Below the pieces are notes generated by a model. The model ran no database searches. It was not told where the DNA came from and was given only the letters and a program-made list of their open reading frames with translations. The position numbers and the translations under genes are program-made. Below are positions 40,669 to 50,889 of a stretch of 62,585 bases of DNA, piece by piece (position 1 is the first letter of the stretch; the number at the start of each line of letters is the position of its first letter). Source of the DNA: an uncultured Lachnospiraceae bacterium (GTDB taxonomy: Bacteria; Bacillota; Clostridia; Lachnospirales; Lachnospiraceae); contig CAMEDC010000011.1 in NCBI GenBank assembly GCA_945913255.1, forward strand, positions 1 to 62,585, given 5' to 3'.

Positions 40669-42162
40669 ATGGTAGTACAACACAATCTTACAGCAATGAA
40701 CTCTAACAGAATGTTAGGACTTACTTCTTCAGCTCAGGCAAAGTCAACTGAGAAGCTTTCTTCCGGTTACAAGATCAACCGTGCAGCAGATGATGCTTCC
40801 GGACTTGCGATTTCTGAAAAGATGCGTAAGCAGATCAGAGGTCTGACACAGGCTTCCGCAAACGCACAGGATGGTATCTCCACCGTGCAGACAGCAGAAG
40901 GTGCACTGACTGAAGTGCATGATATGCTTCAGAGAATGAATGAACTGGCAGTTAAGGCAGCGAACGGCACGAACTCTGAGTCCGACCGCGCAGCTATCCA
41001 GTCTGAAATTGATCAGCTGACCACTGAAATCGATCGTGTTGCTGAGACAACCAAGTTCAATGAGACCTATCTGCTGAAGGGTGATGCACAGGCAGCAAAG
41101 GGTACATCTTATTCTTATAAGAAGTTTGGTTCTGATACAACTGGTACTGCAGAGTTTTCTGCTGATTCTGTTACCGGTCTTACCGTTAAATTTACTGCAG
41201 CAACTGTAAGCGGTGAGAATATGGAAGATGTAAATGATTTGCTGAAGGCTCTGAGAGATTCCGGATTGAGCTTAACTGCAAAGAGTGAGTGGGATAGCAG
41301 TAAGACAACACCCGCTGCAGGTACTACAACTTATGCGGTTAGCCTGAATGGAGAGGCAGGCCAGAAGTTTACGGTTACTCAGACTGCCTTGACCACAACA
41401 TCAGCTTCGTTTACTATTTTCAACTCTGAAGGGGTTACATTGGGCACCATGGCAGCATCCTCTTATGGAAATACGGCAACAGCTAATACAGACTATTCTG
41501 ATACCGTTATCTTCAATGCAACAAAGATTAAAGCATCCGAGACCACAGCCGCAGCTGCAGCATATTACGACAAGGATGGCAACAAGATTTCTGCAAACGA
41601 CCTTGAGAACTATTTCACCACATCCTATAGTGGAAAGTCTGCTACACAGGGTTCTGTTTCTGCCCGTGCAGATGCAGCTACTGTATATGATGCAGTAGGT
41701 AATAAGACAACGCTGGATGCTGCGGAAATTGCTCATGCCCGTGACAAAGTCGGTGCACTTCAGGTAGGTTTACATGTTGGTGCTGACGCTACCAGCAATA
41801 ACCAGATTACCATGAACATTGATTCCATGAGCGCTAAGGGCTTGGGTATCAATGGTCTTAAGCTGGATGGAACCGATGACAGTAATGCACTGGATGCAAT
41901 CGAGAAGATTAAGGCTGCCATTACTAAGGTTTCCGCACAGCGCTCTGACCTTGGTGCAGTTCAGAACAGACTTGAGCACACCATCAACAACCTTGATAAC
42001 GTTGTAGAGAATACTACCAGTGCTGAATCGGCTATTCGTGATACCGATATGGCATCTGAGATGGTTAAGTACTCCAACAACAATATTCTGTCTCAGGCAG
42101 GTCAGGCAATGTTGGCTCAGGCTAACCAGTCCAATCAGGGTGTTCTGTCCTTACTTGGCTAA
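40669..42162 (+). CDS. fliC: flagellin
   Basis: The filament subunit has 497 residues. N-terminal D0/D1 helices (about 1-140) start [19 protein letters not shown] and contain [18 protein letters not shown]; the C-terminal helices (about 410-497) end [17 protein letters not shown]. The middle 150-380 is a variable, threonine and serine-rich domain, likely to carry O-glycans; it has no cysteine. Control: SigD promoter, long leader and CsrA site, with AAGGAGGAATAATTT as ribosome site. A glycosylation island follows directly. Confidence 0.97.
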   Translation: MVVQHNLTAMNSNRMLGLTSSAQAKSTEKLSSGYKINRAADDASGLAISEKMRKQIRGLTQASANAQDGISTVQTAEGALTEVHDMLQRMNELAVKAANGTNSESDRAAIQSEIDQLTTEIDRVAETTKFNETYLLKGDAQAAKGTSYSYKKFGSDTTGTAEFSADSVTGLTVKFTAATVSGENMEDVNDLLKALRDSGLSLTAKSEWDSSKTTPAAGTTTYAVSLNGEAGQKFTVTQTALTTTSASFTIFNSEGVTLGTMAASSYGNTATANTDYSDTVIFNATKIKASETTAAAAAYYDKDGNKISANDLENYFTTSYSGKSATQGSVSARADAATVYDAVGNKTTLDAAEIAHARDKVGALQVGLHVGADATSNNQITMNIDSMSAKGLGINGLKLDGTDDSNALDAIEKIKAAITKVSAQRSDLGAVQNRLEHTINNLDNVVENTTSAESAIRDTDMASEMVKYSNNNILSQAGQAMLAQANQSNQGVLSLLG

Positions 42163-42194
42163 TCTCTTCTTAAGGGAACATAATTGTAACTGCC

Positions 42195-42230
42195 AAAGGG
42201 GCTCGGCTTTGAAGCCGGGCCCTTTTTCTT
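42195..42230 (+). terminator. intrinsic terminator of flagellin
   Basis: AAAGGGGCTCGGCTT pairs with AAGCCGGGCCCTTT across TG and is followed by TTCTT. It stands 33 bases after the stop. Confidence 0.92.
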
Positions 42231-42263
42231 AAGGCTCTGTAGATACGGAAAGGATTCCATATA

Positions 42264-44504
42264 ATGAACGACAAGTCTATTGTATTATCGATATCCATGC
42301 TGATTTCAGGAAAGAAGGACATGCCTAAAAGCTTGGAGTCATTACTTTTCTTTAAGAATGCTATCCCCTGTGAAATTATTCTGGTAGATACCGGATGCAA
42401 TGCAGAACAGCGTGCGCTTGCGGAACAGTATGCAGATAAGATTTATGATTTTACATGGTGTAATGATTTTGCGGCAGCACGGAATGTTGGTTTAAAAGCA
42501 GCAAAAGGGGAATGGTTTTTATATCTGGATGATGATGAGTGGTTTGACAATCCGCAGGAAATCATTGAATTTTTTCAATCAGGAGAATATAAAAATTACA
42601 ATTGTGCTTCTTATACGGTAAGAAATTATACAGATTCCCAGGGTATTATGTATGATGATTCTTATCCATCCCGCATGGTTAAGTTGGAGCCTGAGACGAG
42701 GTTTGTGGGAAAAATACATGAATATCTGGAACCTTTTAGACTTCCGAAAAAGACTTTTTCCGATTTTGTGCATCATTACGGGTATGTCTATAAAAATGAG
42801 GAAGAGAGCAGAAAGCATGCACAAAGGAATATTGTACCATTGCTGGAAATGCGGAAAACTCATCCGGGAGATCCAAGATGGATTTGCCAATTGGTACAGG
42901 AATATTTTTCCGTTCATGAATATGAAGAGGTGGTAAAGGCCTGTAAAATAGGATTGAATGAATGGAATGAGAAAAAAGATAGTATAAACTATGCGCCTTC
43001 TCATGTCGGAGCAATTTATGGGTATCTTTTGATTTCTCTTGAGTCTCTGGAGCAATTCGAGGAAGAGGAATTTTGGCTCAAAAAGGCAATGGCAGAGCCG
43101 ATAAATAACTTAAATTATATGGAACCTACGATAGCTTTCTATTGCCTTGTGGCAGCCAGATTGTACAGTAAAACAGGAAGACATGAATTATGTCGGAAGT
43201 ATTTTCAAAGATATATTGATTATACAAAAAGATTGAAGGATGACAGAACCGCAATCGAAGCGGGAGCAGCTCTGATTGCTGCAGGAGTATTTCAGGAGCA
43301 GCTTTTATATGGGGTTACCTTAATGAGCATGGAATCTGCAATCCGTATGGAGGATTATGCTCTTTGCGAGGAAGCTTTCTATCTGATGAATTGGGATGAC
43401 AGGAGACTGCTTCATCAGGTAACTTGGGAAAAGAAGATGCTTGATGCCTTCTGCAGCGTAAAATATCATCCGGTGTGGGTAAAACTGTTGCAGACTCTTG
43501 TATCCAGAGAAGATGGCATAAAAGAAATGCATGTTGTTTTTTTGGAGGCAGAGATTAATTATAAGCAACAGGGGGAGATGGAGAAGCTTTGGCGACTTCA
43601 CAGACTGGTGTCGGAATTGGATTATGAGCATCGCTATATTTTATGTACAAAAATTTTGTGGACTGAGCATAATCCGGATATTTCCTCTGAGGAAGAACGC
43701 AGACAAAGTGTAATGGATTTATATAATAAAGTGTTTGAAAAATATACCGATGAAATTTTTGAAGTGAAAGCTGAAGTTTGGAACGTGGCGGAAAGAATGA
43801 AAATTTCTCTTGAACCTATGTTGCTTCAGGTGGATTATCGACGCTGGAATCGTATATTAGTAGTATGGTCCGCAGATGTGAAGTTGGCAGATTTACAGCA
43901 GTGGGATACCAGAATGGCATTATGGAAGCAAAAAGATGACATACGGTATGAAATGTTTACAGTAAAATGCCTTGAAGGATATTTGAGATATTATCAGGAT
44001 ATATGTCCTTCAATGCCACAGTTGGAAGAAATGCTGTGGAGGTATGCTGACAATGTGTTGATACTTTATCGGTATTTATATAAAGATTCTGTATTTACGG
44101 AAATACCTGAGGCGCTTCCGGAGGAGGCGCAGTTAGCTCTCAGAATAAAAAAGATGCAGAAATATCGTGAACTTGGCGATGATAGAAAGGCGCTTGCATG
44201 TTTGAGAAAATGCGTTGGGCTTTACCCTGTTTTGGAAAAGCTTATTGAAGCATATGCAACGATGTATCGAGACACCTTGCAAAAGCAAAATCAAGATGCC
44301 TCAGCAGACCAAAAGGAATTTTTACAATTGGTTAATTCGTTAAAATCAATAGCCAGACAACACCTTACAAGGAAGGAGTATCAGGAGGCGAGAGATATTT
44401 TGCTTCAGATACGACAGTGCGTACCAGAAGATGAAGAAATTGAAAAGTTATTATCAGAAGCAGATAATGGGCTAGGGGTGGAAAATGATATTTGGCAGGC
44501 TTAA
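42264..44504 (+). CDS. GT2 glycosyltransferase with TPR-like repeats
   Basis: The 746-residue protein has a family 2 glycosyltransferase domain in the first 110 residues (SISMLISGKKDMPKSLESL and the DxD-type YLDDDEWF) followed by helical text to residue 746 with repeated helix pairs of the TPR type. Such GT2-TPR proteins placed next to flagellin commonly glycosylate it; the donor sugar cannot be read. The ATG follows GGAAAGGATTCC. It lies 34 bases after the flagellin terminator. Confidence 0.85.
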   Translation: MNDKSIVLSISMLISGKKDMPKSLESLLFFKNAIPCEIILVDTGCNAEQRALAEQYADKIYDFTWCNDFAAARNVGLKAAKGEWFLYLDDDEWFDNPQEIIEFFQSGEYKNYNCASYTVRNYTDSQGIMYDDSYPSRMVKLEPETRFVGKIHEYLEPFRLPKKTFSDFVHHYGYVYKNEEESRKHAQRNIVPLLEMRKTHPGDPRWICQLVQEYFSVHEYEEVVKACKIGLNEWNEKKDSINYAPSHVGAIYGYLLISLESLEQFEEEEFWLKKAMAEPINNLNYMEPTIAFYCLVAARLYSKTGRHELCRKYFQRYIDYTKRLKDDRTAIEAGAALIAAGVFQEQLLYGVTLMSMESAIRMEDYALCEEAFYLMNWDDRRLLHQVTWEKKMLDAFCSVKYHPVWVKLLQTLVSREDGIKEMHVVFLEAEINYKQQGEMEKLWRLHRLVSELDYEHRYILCTKILWTEHNPDISSEEERRQSVMDLYNKVFEKYTDEIFEVKAEVWNVAERMKISLEPMLLQVDYRRWNRILVVWSADVKLADLQQWDTRMALWKQKDDIRYEMFTVKCLEGYLRYYQDICPSMPQLEEMLWRYADNVLILYRYLYKDSVFTEIPEALPEEAQLALRIKKMQKYRELGDDRKALACLRKCVGLYPVLEKLIEAYATMYRDTLQKQNQDASADQKEFLQLVNSLKSIARQHLTRKEYQEARDILLQIRQCVPEDEEIEKLLSEADNGLGVENDIWQA

Positions 44505-44506
44505 AG

Positions 44507-47485
44507 ATGGGGGAAATGTATACGATGGCAAAAGAGGCATTGAATAGAGATGAACTGAAAATACAATCTGCTTTAGCTGAAGAAGATTATATTGAAGCGC
44601 AGAAAATGTTAGTGACATTAGGTGATGAGATTCGCCCTGTGTATCGTGCAATTTTTGAAGCATCTGTTGCATTTGCGTCAGGTAATGTTCAGAAAGTCTG
44701 GAAAGCAATTACCGATGGCTTGCGGGTGGATAACCGAAATTATGAGTTATATATGATGCTTGGTGACTATTATGTGTCAAAAAATTTGAACCAGGCGTAT
44801 TTATGTTATGAAAATGCACTGTTTTATTGTGATGATCAAGAGGATTATGAACAGATTTGCCTTGTGCTGGATAATTTTCGAAGCCAGGGGATTTGCGTAC
44901 CTAAGGCGGCTATTGTGATTCTTTCTTATAATCTGTTAGAAATGACCAAAGATTGTATTGAAAGCATAAGGGAGACAACGCCGGACTGCGCGCGGGAGAT
45001 TATTATTATTGACAATGCATCCGTAGATGGCAGCGTGGAGTGGTTGAAAAATCAGAAAGATATTAAGTTGCTGTGTAATAATGAAAATAGAGGATTTCCG
45101 GCAGCCTGTAATCAGGGAATTGGGCTGGCAGAGACTGATTCGGATATTTTTCTTTTAAATAATGATACAGTGATGACTGATAATGCACTGTTTTGGCTTC
45201 GTATGGGATTGTATGAAAATGAACAGGTGGGAAGTACGGGCAGTGTTACAAATCATTTATCAAATTTCCAGACGATTATTGAGGATGGGAAGTCTAAAGA
45301 AATCTATCTGGATTTTGCGAAAAAAGTAAATGTCCCTATGAAAAAACCGTATTTAAATAAATTGTATTTAGTCGGATTTGCACTATTACTGAAACGGAAA
45401 GTTTTGAATCAGATTGGGTTGCTGGACGAACAGTTTTCACCGGGTAATTTTGAAGACAACGATATTTGCCTGAGAATAAATTTGGCAGGTTACAGCAATG
45501 TGCTTTGCAAAAATAGTTTTATCATTCATTGGGGGAGCCAATCCTTTGGAAAAGCACCGCAAAAATTTAACAATGTAATGGAAGTAAACCAAAGAAAATT
45601 CTTTGATAAGTGGTCGTCTATTCAGTTGTTGCCGATGGATTATTGGAATATTCGGCTGGATTTGGTCTCCGTACTGGAAGAACAGTGTAACGTATCTGAC
45701 AGCGCAATTATGGTGGTTGGAACTGGTTGTGGTGGTTTTTTAAGCTGCTTACGGGACAAATTTCCCAAGGCACAGTTATACGGAATAGAACAACACCAGT
45801 ATATGGCTCAGATTGCTGATAAGATTGCGGAGACAGTATGGGTAGATCTGGATAAATGGAAGGGCGATGAATTGGCAGATACGTTTGATATTATTCTTGT
45901 CAATGACTCGTTAGAGCAAACACAGAATTCGGAAGCTGTATTAGCAGAACTTGCAAAAATGCTAAAGAAAGATGGACAGCTTATTGTCAGTTTTGCAAAT
46001 AGTAAGCATTATTCAAGGATAGAAAGACAGAATGATTCCCGAAAGCTTTTTGACCGTGGACAAATGGACAAAATGCTTTCTGGCGCTAAATTGACGAGCG
46101 GAACATGGTCTTATACTCAGGTCGGAAACAGGACACCTGAACTGGAAAGGTCTATCCAGAAATTGCAAGTACAGTATCCTGAGGTAGAGAAAGAGGAGCT
46201 TTTAGCATATCAGTGGATAACTGTGGTGGAAAAGCAAAGAGCAGATATCCAATTTAATGAAAAAATGATGGTATGCATTCCAACGTATGGGCATCCGGAA
46301 GCAGTGGAAGACGTACTGTCTCATTGTGCGGAAACCTATAAACGCTATGGACTGGATGTTTATTATTATGATAGCAGTGAAGATGACAAGACGAGGAAAG
46401 TTATCGAAGCTTATCAGGCGAAAGGATATGATAATTTATATTACATTTTTTTGGATTCAAATAAGCTTGAAACACCAAAATACGAACATATTTTGATGCT
46501 GGAGGGAATTCAGAAGAAATATGAATATATGTGGTATTTGAGAGACCGTTGCTGGTGTGAAGAGAAAACACTTAAGTTGATGTATAAAGCTATGGAAACT
46601 CCGCGGGATTTAATATTTCTTGATGTGGGACATTCTGATTGCAGGCAGGAGTTGTCTGAATGCAATGAGCCCAATATGTTTTATCATAGATGTGGAGATT
46701 ATGCGACATCTATGGATACGACAATTTATAATGTGCAAACCATATTAGGAGATAGATTTAATCTGAAAGAATTTCGCGAAAGACATGGTGATTACAGAGA
46801 TGCTTTTGCTCATTTTTTAATTATTTTTGAACAATTAGCAAAAAAAACAAATCCGAATATTTGCCTGTTGGCAGGTAAGAATGTTACAATTTTTCATTCA
46901 CACAAGACACAGTCAGGATGGCATAAGCAACGAATAAAAATATGGGGGAAGCAATGGATTCAAGCTAATGAAGCCCTACCTGATTGCTATACGGACAAAG
47001 ATGATATTATTAAGCGTACAGCGTCTTTTCCCTGGATATTGGGTGATTTGAATGCTCTGATAGATTTGCACAATAATGGAGTATTGACGCCGGAATCTTT
47101 TGAAGAAATTAAGGGATTCTGGGAGCGTGTATCGGATATCCCTTTAGAAACGCTACGACAGATTGCGTACGGAGAATATAACATTTTCCATGATCCTATG
47201 CAACTGAAACAGGGGGCAACTGAGACTATGAATCTTCTTTTGCAAGCATATGAAGCGGTTGCGGATGGTAGGTTAATACCGGAAAAAATTCCTATGAAAG
47301 AAATTACTGTTACTGTAAAAAGAGAAGCGGTACGATATGGAATTAGAGATAATGTATCTTTGGGAATGGTGGAGTTGGCTCTGGAAAATGTCAAAAAGCT
47401 TGCAGAAGAAAGACCTGGGGATAAAAAACGTATGCTAATGATGCTGCAATTGCTGATTGGTATGTTGGTGTTAACTGAACGATGA
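44507..47485 (+). CDS. large multidomain glycosyltransferase with methyltransferase-like middle
   Basis: This 992-residue protein has an N-terminal TPR-like helical part (1-130), a GT2 domain (about 135-370, with AIVILSYNLLEMTKDCIES, IIIIDNASVDGS and NNDTVMTDN), a Rossmann methyltransferase-like part (about 390-540, with VVGTGCGGFL and LKKDGQLIVSF) and a second GT-like part (about 610-900, starting MMVCIPTYGHPEAV). It would both transfer and modify sugar. The ATG at 44507 lies two bases after the upstream stop; the ATG at 44525 has a better spaced GGGGGA and may be the real start. Confidence 0.8.
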   Translation: MGEMYTMAKEALNRDELKIQSALAEEDYIEAQKMLVTLGDEIRPVYRAIFEASVAFASGNVQKVWKAITDGLRVDNRNYELYMMLGDYYVSKNLNQAYLCYENALFYCDDQEDYEQICLVLDNFRSQGICVPKAAIVILSYNLLEMTKDCIESIRETTPDCAREIIIIDNASVDGSVEWLKNQKDIKLLCNNENRGFPAACNQGIGLAETDSDIFLLNNDTVMTDNALFWLRMGLYENEQVGSTGSVTNHLSNFQTIIEDGKSKEIYLDFAKKVNVPMKKPYLNKLYLVGFALLLKRKVLNQIGLLDEQFSPGNFEDNDICLRINLAGYSNVLCKNSFIIHWGSQSFGKAPQKFNNVMEVNQRKFFDKWSSIQLLPMDYWNIRLDLVSVLEEQCNVSDSAIMVVGTGCGGFLSCLRDKFPKAQLYGIEQHQYMAQIADKIAETVWVDLDKWKGDELADTFDIILVNDSLEQTQNSEAVLAELAKMLKKDGQLIVSFANSKHYSRIERQNDSRKLFDRGQMDKMLSGAKLTSGTWSYTQVGNRTPELERSIQKLQVQYPEVEKEELLAYQWITVVEKQRADIQFNEKMMVCIPTYGHPEAVEDVLSHCAETYKRYGLDVYYYDSSEDDKTRKVIEAYQAKGYDNLYYIFLDSNKLETPKYEHILMLEGIQKKYEYMWYLRDRCWCEEKTLKLMYKAMETPRDLIFLDVGHSDCRQELSECNEPNMFYHRCGDYATSMDTTIYNVQTILGDRFNLKEFRERHGDYRDAFAHFLIIFEQLAKKTNPNICLLAGKNVTIFHSHKTQSGWHKQRIKIWGKQWIQANEALPDCYTDKDDIIKRTASFPWILGDLNALIDLHNNGVLTPESFEEIKGFWERVSDIPLETLRQIAYGEYNIFHDPMQLKQGATETMNLLLQAYEAVADGRLIPEKIPMKEITVTVKREAVRYGIRDNVSLGMVELALENVKKLAEERPGDKKRMLMMLQLLIGMLVLTER

Positions 47486-47658
47486 ATGGAAAATAAAATA
47501 TTGTCCCCTAAAGGCTCATACAAAAGAAAAATATGTCGATATATATCATAGTATAAGGCAGGATGCCGCGGAGTTCATGGAGGAAGATAAATGAAAAGCT
47601 GACCAATGCGTAATATGTAATACGAATACATTGAAGAAATGAAGCATTGGTTATGAAG

Positions 47659-47693
47659 AAAGAGCCAGTGTGACACTGACTCTTTTCTTTTTT
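47659..47693 (+). terminator. intrinsic terminator after the large glycosyltransferase
   Basis: AGAGCCAGTGT pairs with ACACTGACTCT, followed by a T-rich TTTCTTTTTT. The rest of 47486-47749 shows no gene. Confidence 0.8.
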
Positions 47694-47749
47694 GCTCTAA
47701 TTATATGATTCCAAAATCCAGGAGATTTCATTGGAAAAGGTGTATATAG

Positions 47750-48631
47750 ATGAAAATATTGATTACAGGGGCAAGCGGATTTGTAGGACGGAATGTAAAA
47801 GAATATCTGGAAAAGCAGGAGATATATGATATATATGCGCCTTCCAGCAAAGAATTGGATTGTATTGATGAAATATGCGTGACGGAGTATCTGCAAAAGC
47901 ATGAGTTTGATTATGTCCTGCATTTTGCTGTCTATGGGGACGGAATTGATAAGAGCAGGGACGGTACCAGAATACTGGATTATAATTTGCGTATTTTCCT
48001 TAATTTTGCAAAAAATAATACGTATTATGGGAAAATGTTTTATGCAGGATCCGGGGCGGAGTATGATAAACGATATGATATTTCGAAAGTCACGGAAGAG
48101 GAGATTGGAAAGACTGTTCCGGTCGATTCCTATGGTTTAGTGAAGTACACTGTGGGACAAATGATAGAGAACAGTGGGAATATCTATAATCTCAGACTTT
48201 TTGGAATTTTCGGAAAATATGAGTTTTATCCGGTAAAATTCATCTCCAATGTCTGCTGTAAGGCGATAAAAGGACTTCCGCTTTCCATGCGCCAAAATGT
48301 TTATTTTGACTATTTGTGGGTGGAAGACTTTTGCCGTATGTTGGAGTTTTTTTTGTATCATGAGCCACGGTATCATACATATAATATGGTTTCAGGGAAA
48401 AGAATCAGCCTTTTGGAAATTTGCGAAATTGTGAAACGGACAAGCGGTAAGCAGTTGGAAGTTTTTGTTTGTAAAGATGGATTGGCGAATGAATACACAG
48501 CATCAAACGCCCGCTTTATGAATGAATATCCGGGATTCGAGTATACGTCAATGAAAGATGCTGTTCAAAGACTATACCAATGGTATCAGGAGAGAGATGA
48601 TATAGACATCTATCGTTTGCTGTATTCATGA
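47750..48631 (+). CDS. NAD-dependent epimerase/dehydratase (nucleotide sugar)
   Basis: This 293-residue SDR-type protein starts MKILITGASGFVGRNV, the NAD-binding glycine loop, and has the catalytic YxxxK as YGLVK (residue about 131) with a Ser in the GSGAEY segment. It converts a nucleotide sugar (4,6-dehydratase, epimerase or reductase). It starts a gene series with NeuB and NeuC and probably supplies or alters the sugar for the flagellin island. The exact reaction is open. AAGGTG precedes the ATG. Confidence 0.85.
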   Translation: MKILITGASGFVGRNVKEYLEKQEIYDIYAPSSKELDCIDEICVTEYLQKHEFDYVLHFAVYGDGIDKSRDGTRILDYNLRIFLNFAKNNTYYGKMFYAGSGAEYDKRYDISKVTEEEIGKTVPVDSYGLVKYTVGQMIENSGNIYNLRLFGIFGKYEFYPVKFISNVCCKAIKGLPLSMRQNVYFDYLWVEDFCRMLEFFLYHEPRYHTYNMVSGKRISLLEICEIVKRTSGKQLEVFVCKDGLANEYTASNARFMNEYPGFEYTSMKDAVQRLYQWYQERDDIDIYRLLYS

Positions 48632-48687
48632 TTTGTGAAGAAATATGAAGATGTATAAAAATACCGAGGATAGATTGGAGAAATAAT

Positions 48688-49728
48688 ATGCGAAAAAGTT
48701 TAAAAATTGGCAATATTGAAATCAGTGAAACAAGTGATGCCCTTGTAATTCCGGAGATTGGCATTAATCATAATGGGGACTTGAAAACGGCTTTTGAAAT
48801 GGTGAAATCAGCAAAACGCGCAGGAGCGAGATTGATTAAGCATCAGACGCACATTATTGATGACGAGATGAGTGCTGCTGCCAAAAAGGTAATTCCCGGC
48901 AATGCCGATGTTTCTATTTATGATGTAATGAAGAGGTGTGCACTGAGCGAGGAAGAAGAAAGAGAACTGAAGGATTATACGGAATCACTTGGAATGGAAT
49001 TTTTGAGTACGCCTTTTTCACGTGCCGCGGCGGAACGCCTGGAACGGTTGGGAGTGAAGGCATATAAAATTGGATCAGGTGAGATGAATCATTTTCCGTT
49101 ATTGGATTATGTGGCATCATTTGGAAAACCAATGATTGTTTCGACCGGTATGAATAGTATGGAAAATGTGAGAAAGGCTGTAGAGATTCTGGAGAGAAGA
49201 AAGGTTCCTTTCGCACTGCTTCATACAACGAATCTTTACCCTACCCCGGTTGAGTTAGTGCGGCTTGGCGCAATGCAGGAACTGATGAGAGAATTTCCGG
49301 ATGTCATAGTAGGATTGTCGGATCATACAATAAATAATTATTCCTGTATTGCGGCTATGGCACTGGGGGCAAAAATTGTTGAAAGACACTATACGGACCG
49401 GATGGACAGACAGGGGCCGGACATTGCGTGTTCAATGGATGAAGTTGCATTAAGAGAACTTTTGCAGGCAGCTTCAGAAGTACCAAGGATGCTAAACGGT
49501 AAGAAAGAGGCAGCTGTAGAAGAACAGGTAACAATTGATTTCGCCTTTGCTACATTAGTTACCATTAAGGAAGTGAAAAAGGGAGAAGTATTTACAAAAG
49601 AAAATTTATGGGCAAAGAGACCGGGAACAGGAAAAATCCGAGCAGAATTCTATGAAAGAGTCCTTGGACATAGAGCAGCGTGCGATATACCATGTGATAC
49701 ACATCTAGAGGAAGGGATGATAGAATAA
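48688..49728 (+). CDS. neuB: NeuB-type nonulosonic acid synthase
   Basis: This enzyme condenses phosphoenolpyruvate with a mannosamine-type sugar to make sialic-acid-like 9-carbon acids. The 346-residue protein has the TIM barrel (IPEIGINHNGDL, GSGEMNHFPLL, HTTNLYPTP) and a C-terminal SAF-like domain (TIKEVKKGEVFTKENLWAKRPG). The substrate could be ManNAc, or a diacetamido sugar for legionaminic or pseudaminic acid. GGAGAAAT precedes the ATG. Its neighbour NeuC gives the sugar precursor. Confidence 0.92.
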   Translation: MRKSLKIGNIEISETSDALVIPEIGINHNGDLKTAFEMVKSAKRAGARLIKHQTHIIDDEMSAAAKKVIPGNADVSIYDVMKRCALSEEEERELKDYTESLGMEFLSTPFSRAAAERLERLGVKAYKIGSGEMNHFPLLDYVASFGKPMIVSTGMNSMENVRKAVEILERRKVPFALLHTTNLYPTPVELVRLGAMQELMREFPDVIVGLSDHTINNYSCIAAMALGAKIVERHYTDRMDRQGPDIACSMDEVALRELLQAASEVPRMLNGKKEAAVEEQVTIDFAFATLVTIKEVKKGEVFTKENLWAKRPGTGKIRAEFYERVLGHRAACDIPCDTHLEEGMIE

Positions 49729-49732
49729 TTCC

Positions 49733-50878
49733 ATGAAAAAAATCATGTTTATAACCGGAACCAGAGCTGATTACGGAAAATTAAAAAATCTGATGAAGGC
49801 AGTTGAGGGTGACGGGCGGTTCGAAAACTATATTTTTGTATGTGGAATGCACTTATTACCACAATACGGGAATACATATAATGGAATAATTAATGAGGGT
49901 TATAAAAACGTTCATATAGCCAGAGGAATTAACTATACGGCAGACATGAGTATTAATCTGGGAAACACAATCACTTACTTATCAGGTTATGTTCATGATA
50001 TAAAACCGGATATGATTGTAGTCCATGGGGATAGGATTGATGCATTGGCAGGTGCTATAGTAGGGGCTCTGAACAACATTTGGGTTTCCCATATTGAAGG
50101 AGGAGAGATTTCCGGTACGATAGATGAGTCCATTCGCCATGCGGTTTCAAAATTTGCGCATTTCCATTTTGTTGCAAATAAGGAAGCGGCCAAAAGGCTG
50201 ATTCAGTTGGGCGAAAACAGGGAAAATATTTTTGAAATCGGCTCACCGGATATTGATGTAATGCTTTCTGATACCCTTCCCAGCTTCGAAGAAGTGAAAA
50301 ACTGGTATAAGCTTCGTTTTGACAAGTATGCGATTGCGCTATATCATCCGGTAACTACCGAAGTGGGCACTCTGGCGGCAAAGGTGAATGATTTAATGGA
50401 AGCACTACAGGAGTCCGGAAAGAAGTATGTATTGATTTATCCTAACAATGATACCGGAACAGAGGTTATTATTTCAAGAATTGAACAAGTGCGTGCTACT
50501 GAGAACTTTGAGGTATATAAGACATTAAAATTTGAGTATTTTCTTACGTTATTGAAAAATGCAGACTTTATCATAGGGAATTCAAGCGCTGGAATTCGAG
50601 AAGCCTGTGTGTATGGTATTCCTGCGATTGATATAGGAACTCGTCAGAAGGATCGATATGATGAAAATATCTTGAAGAATATCAGACATTGTGGGGAAAG
50701 CAAGGAAGAAATTTTAGAGGCAATCAACAGTATTTCAAATGAAAAGTATCAGGTTCCCTCATCTGTATTTGGAAGAGGTAATTCGACAGAACTGTTTATG
50801 CAGGTGATAGGTAACCGGGAGTTGTGGAACCGGGAGATTCAAAAGCACTTCATAGATACGGAAAGTCCCACACAGTAA
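49733..50878 (+). CDS. neuC: UDP-GlcNAc 2-epimerase (hydrolysing), NeuC-type
   Basis: This enzyme makes a 2-epimerised, UDP-released sugar for NeuB. The 381-residue protein has the GT-B epimerase form: KKIMFITGTRADYGKL at the start, VVHGDRIDALAGA, HIEGGEISGTIDE and GNSSAGIREA. The start is 4 bases after the neuB stop, and the frame is complete. The same reaction type occurs in the legionaminic pathway (LegG), so the product could be a diacetamido sugar. It is part of the nonulosonic acid set. Confidence 0.92.
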   Translation: MKKIMFITGTRADYGKLKNLMKAVEGDGRFENYIFVCGMHLLPQYGNTYNGIINEGYKNVHIARGINYTADMSINLGNTITYLSGYVHDIKPDMIVVHGDRIDALAGAIVGALNNIWVSHIEGGEISGTIDESIRHAVSKFAHFHFVANKEAAKRLIQLGENRENIFEIGSPDIDVMLSDTLPSFEEVKNWYKLRFDKYAIALYHPVTTEVGTLAAKVNDLMEALQESGKKYVLIYPNNDTGTEVIISRIEQVRATENFEVYKTLKFEYFLTLLKNADFIIGNSSAGIREACVYGIPAIDIGTRQKDRYDENILKNIRHCGESKEEILEAINSISNEKYQVPSSVFGRGNSTELFMQVIGNRELWNREIQKHFIDTESPTQ

Positions 50879-50889
50879 GGAGGTTGTAT

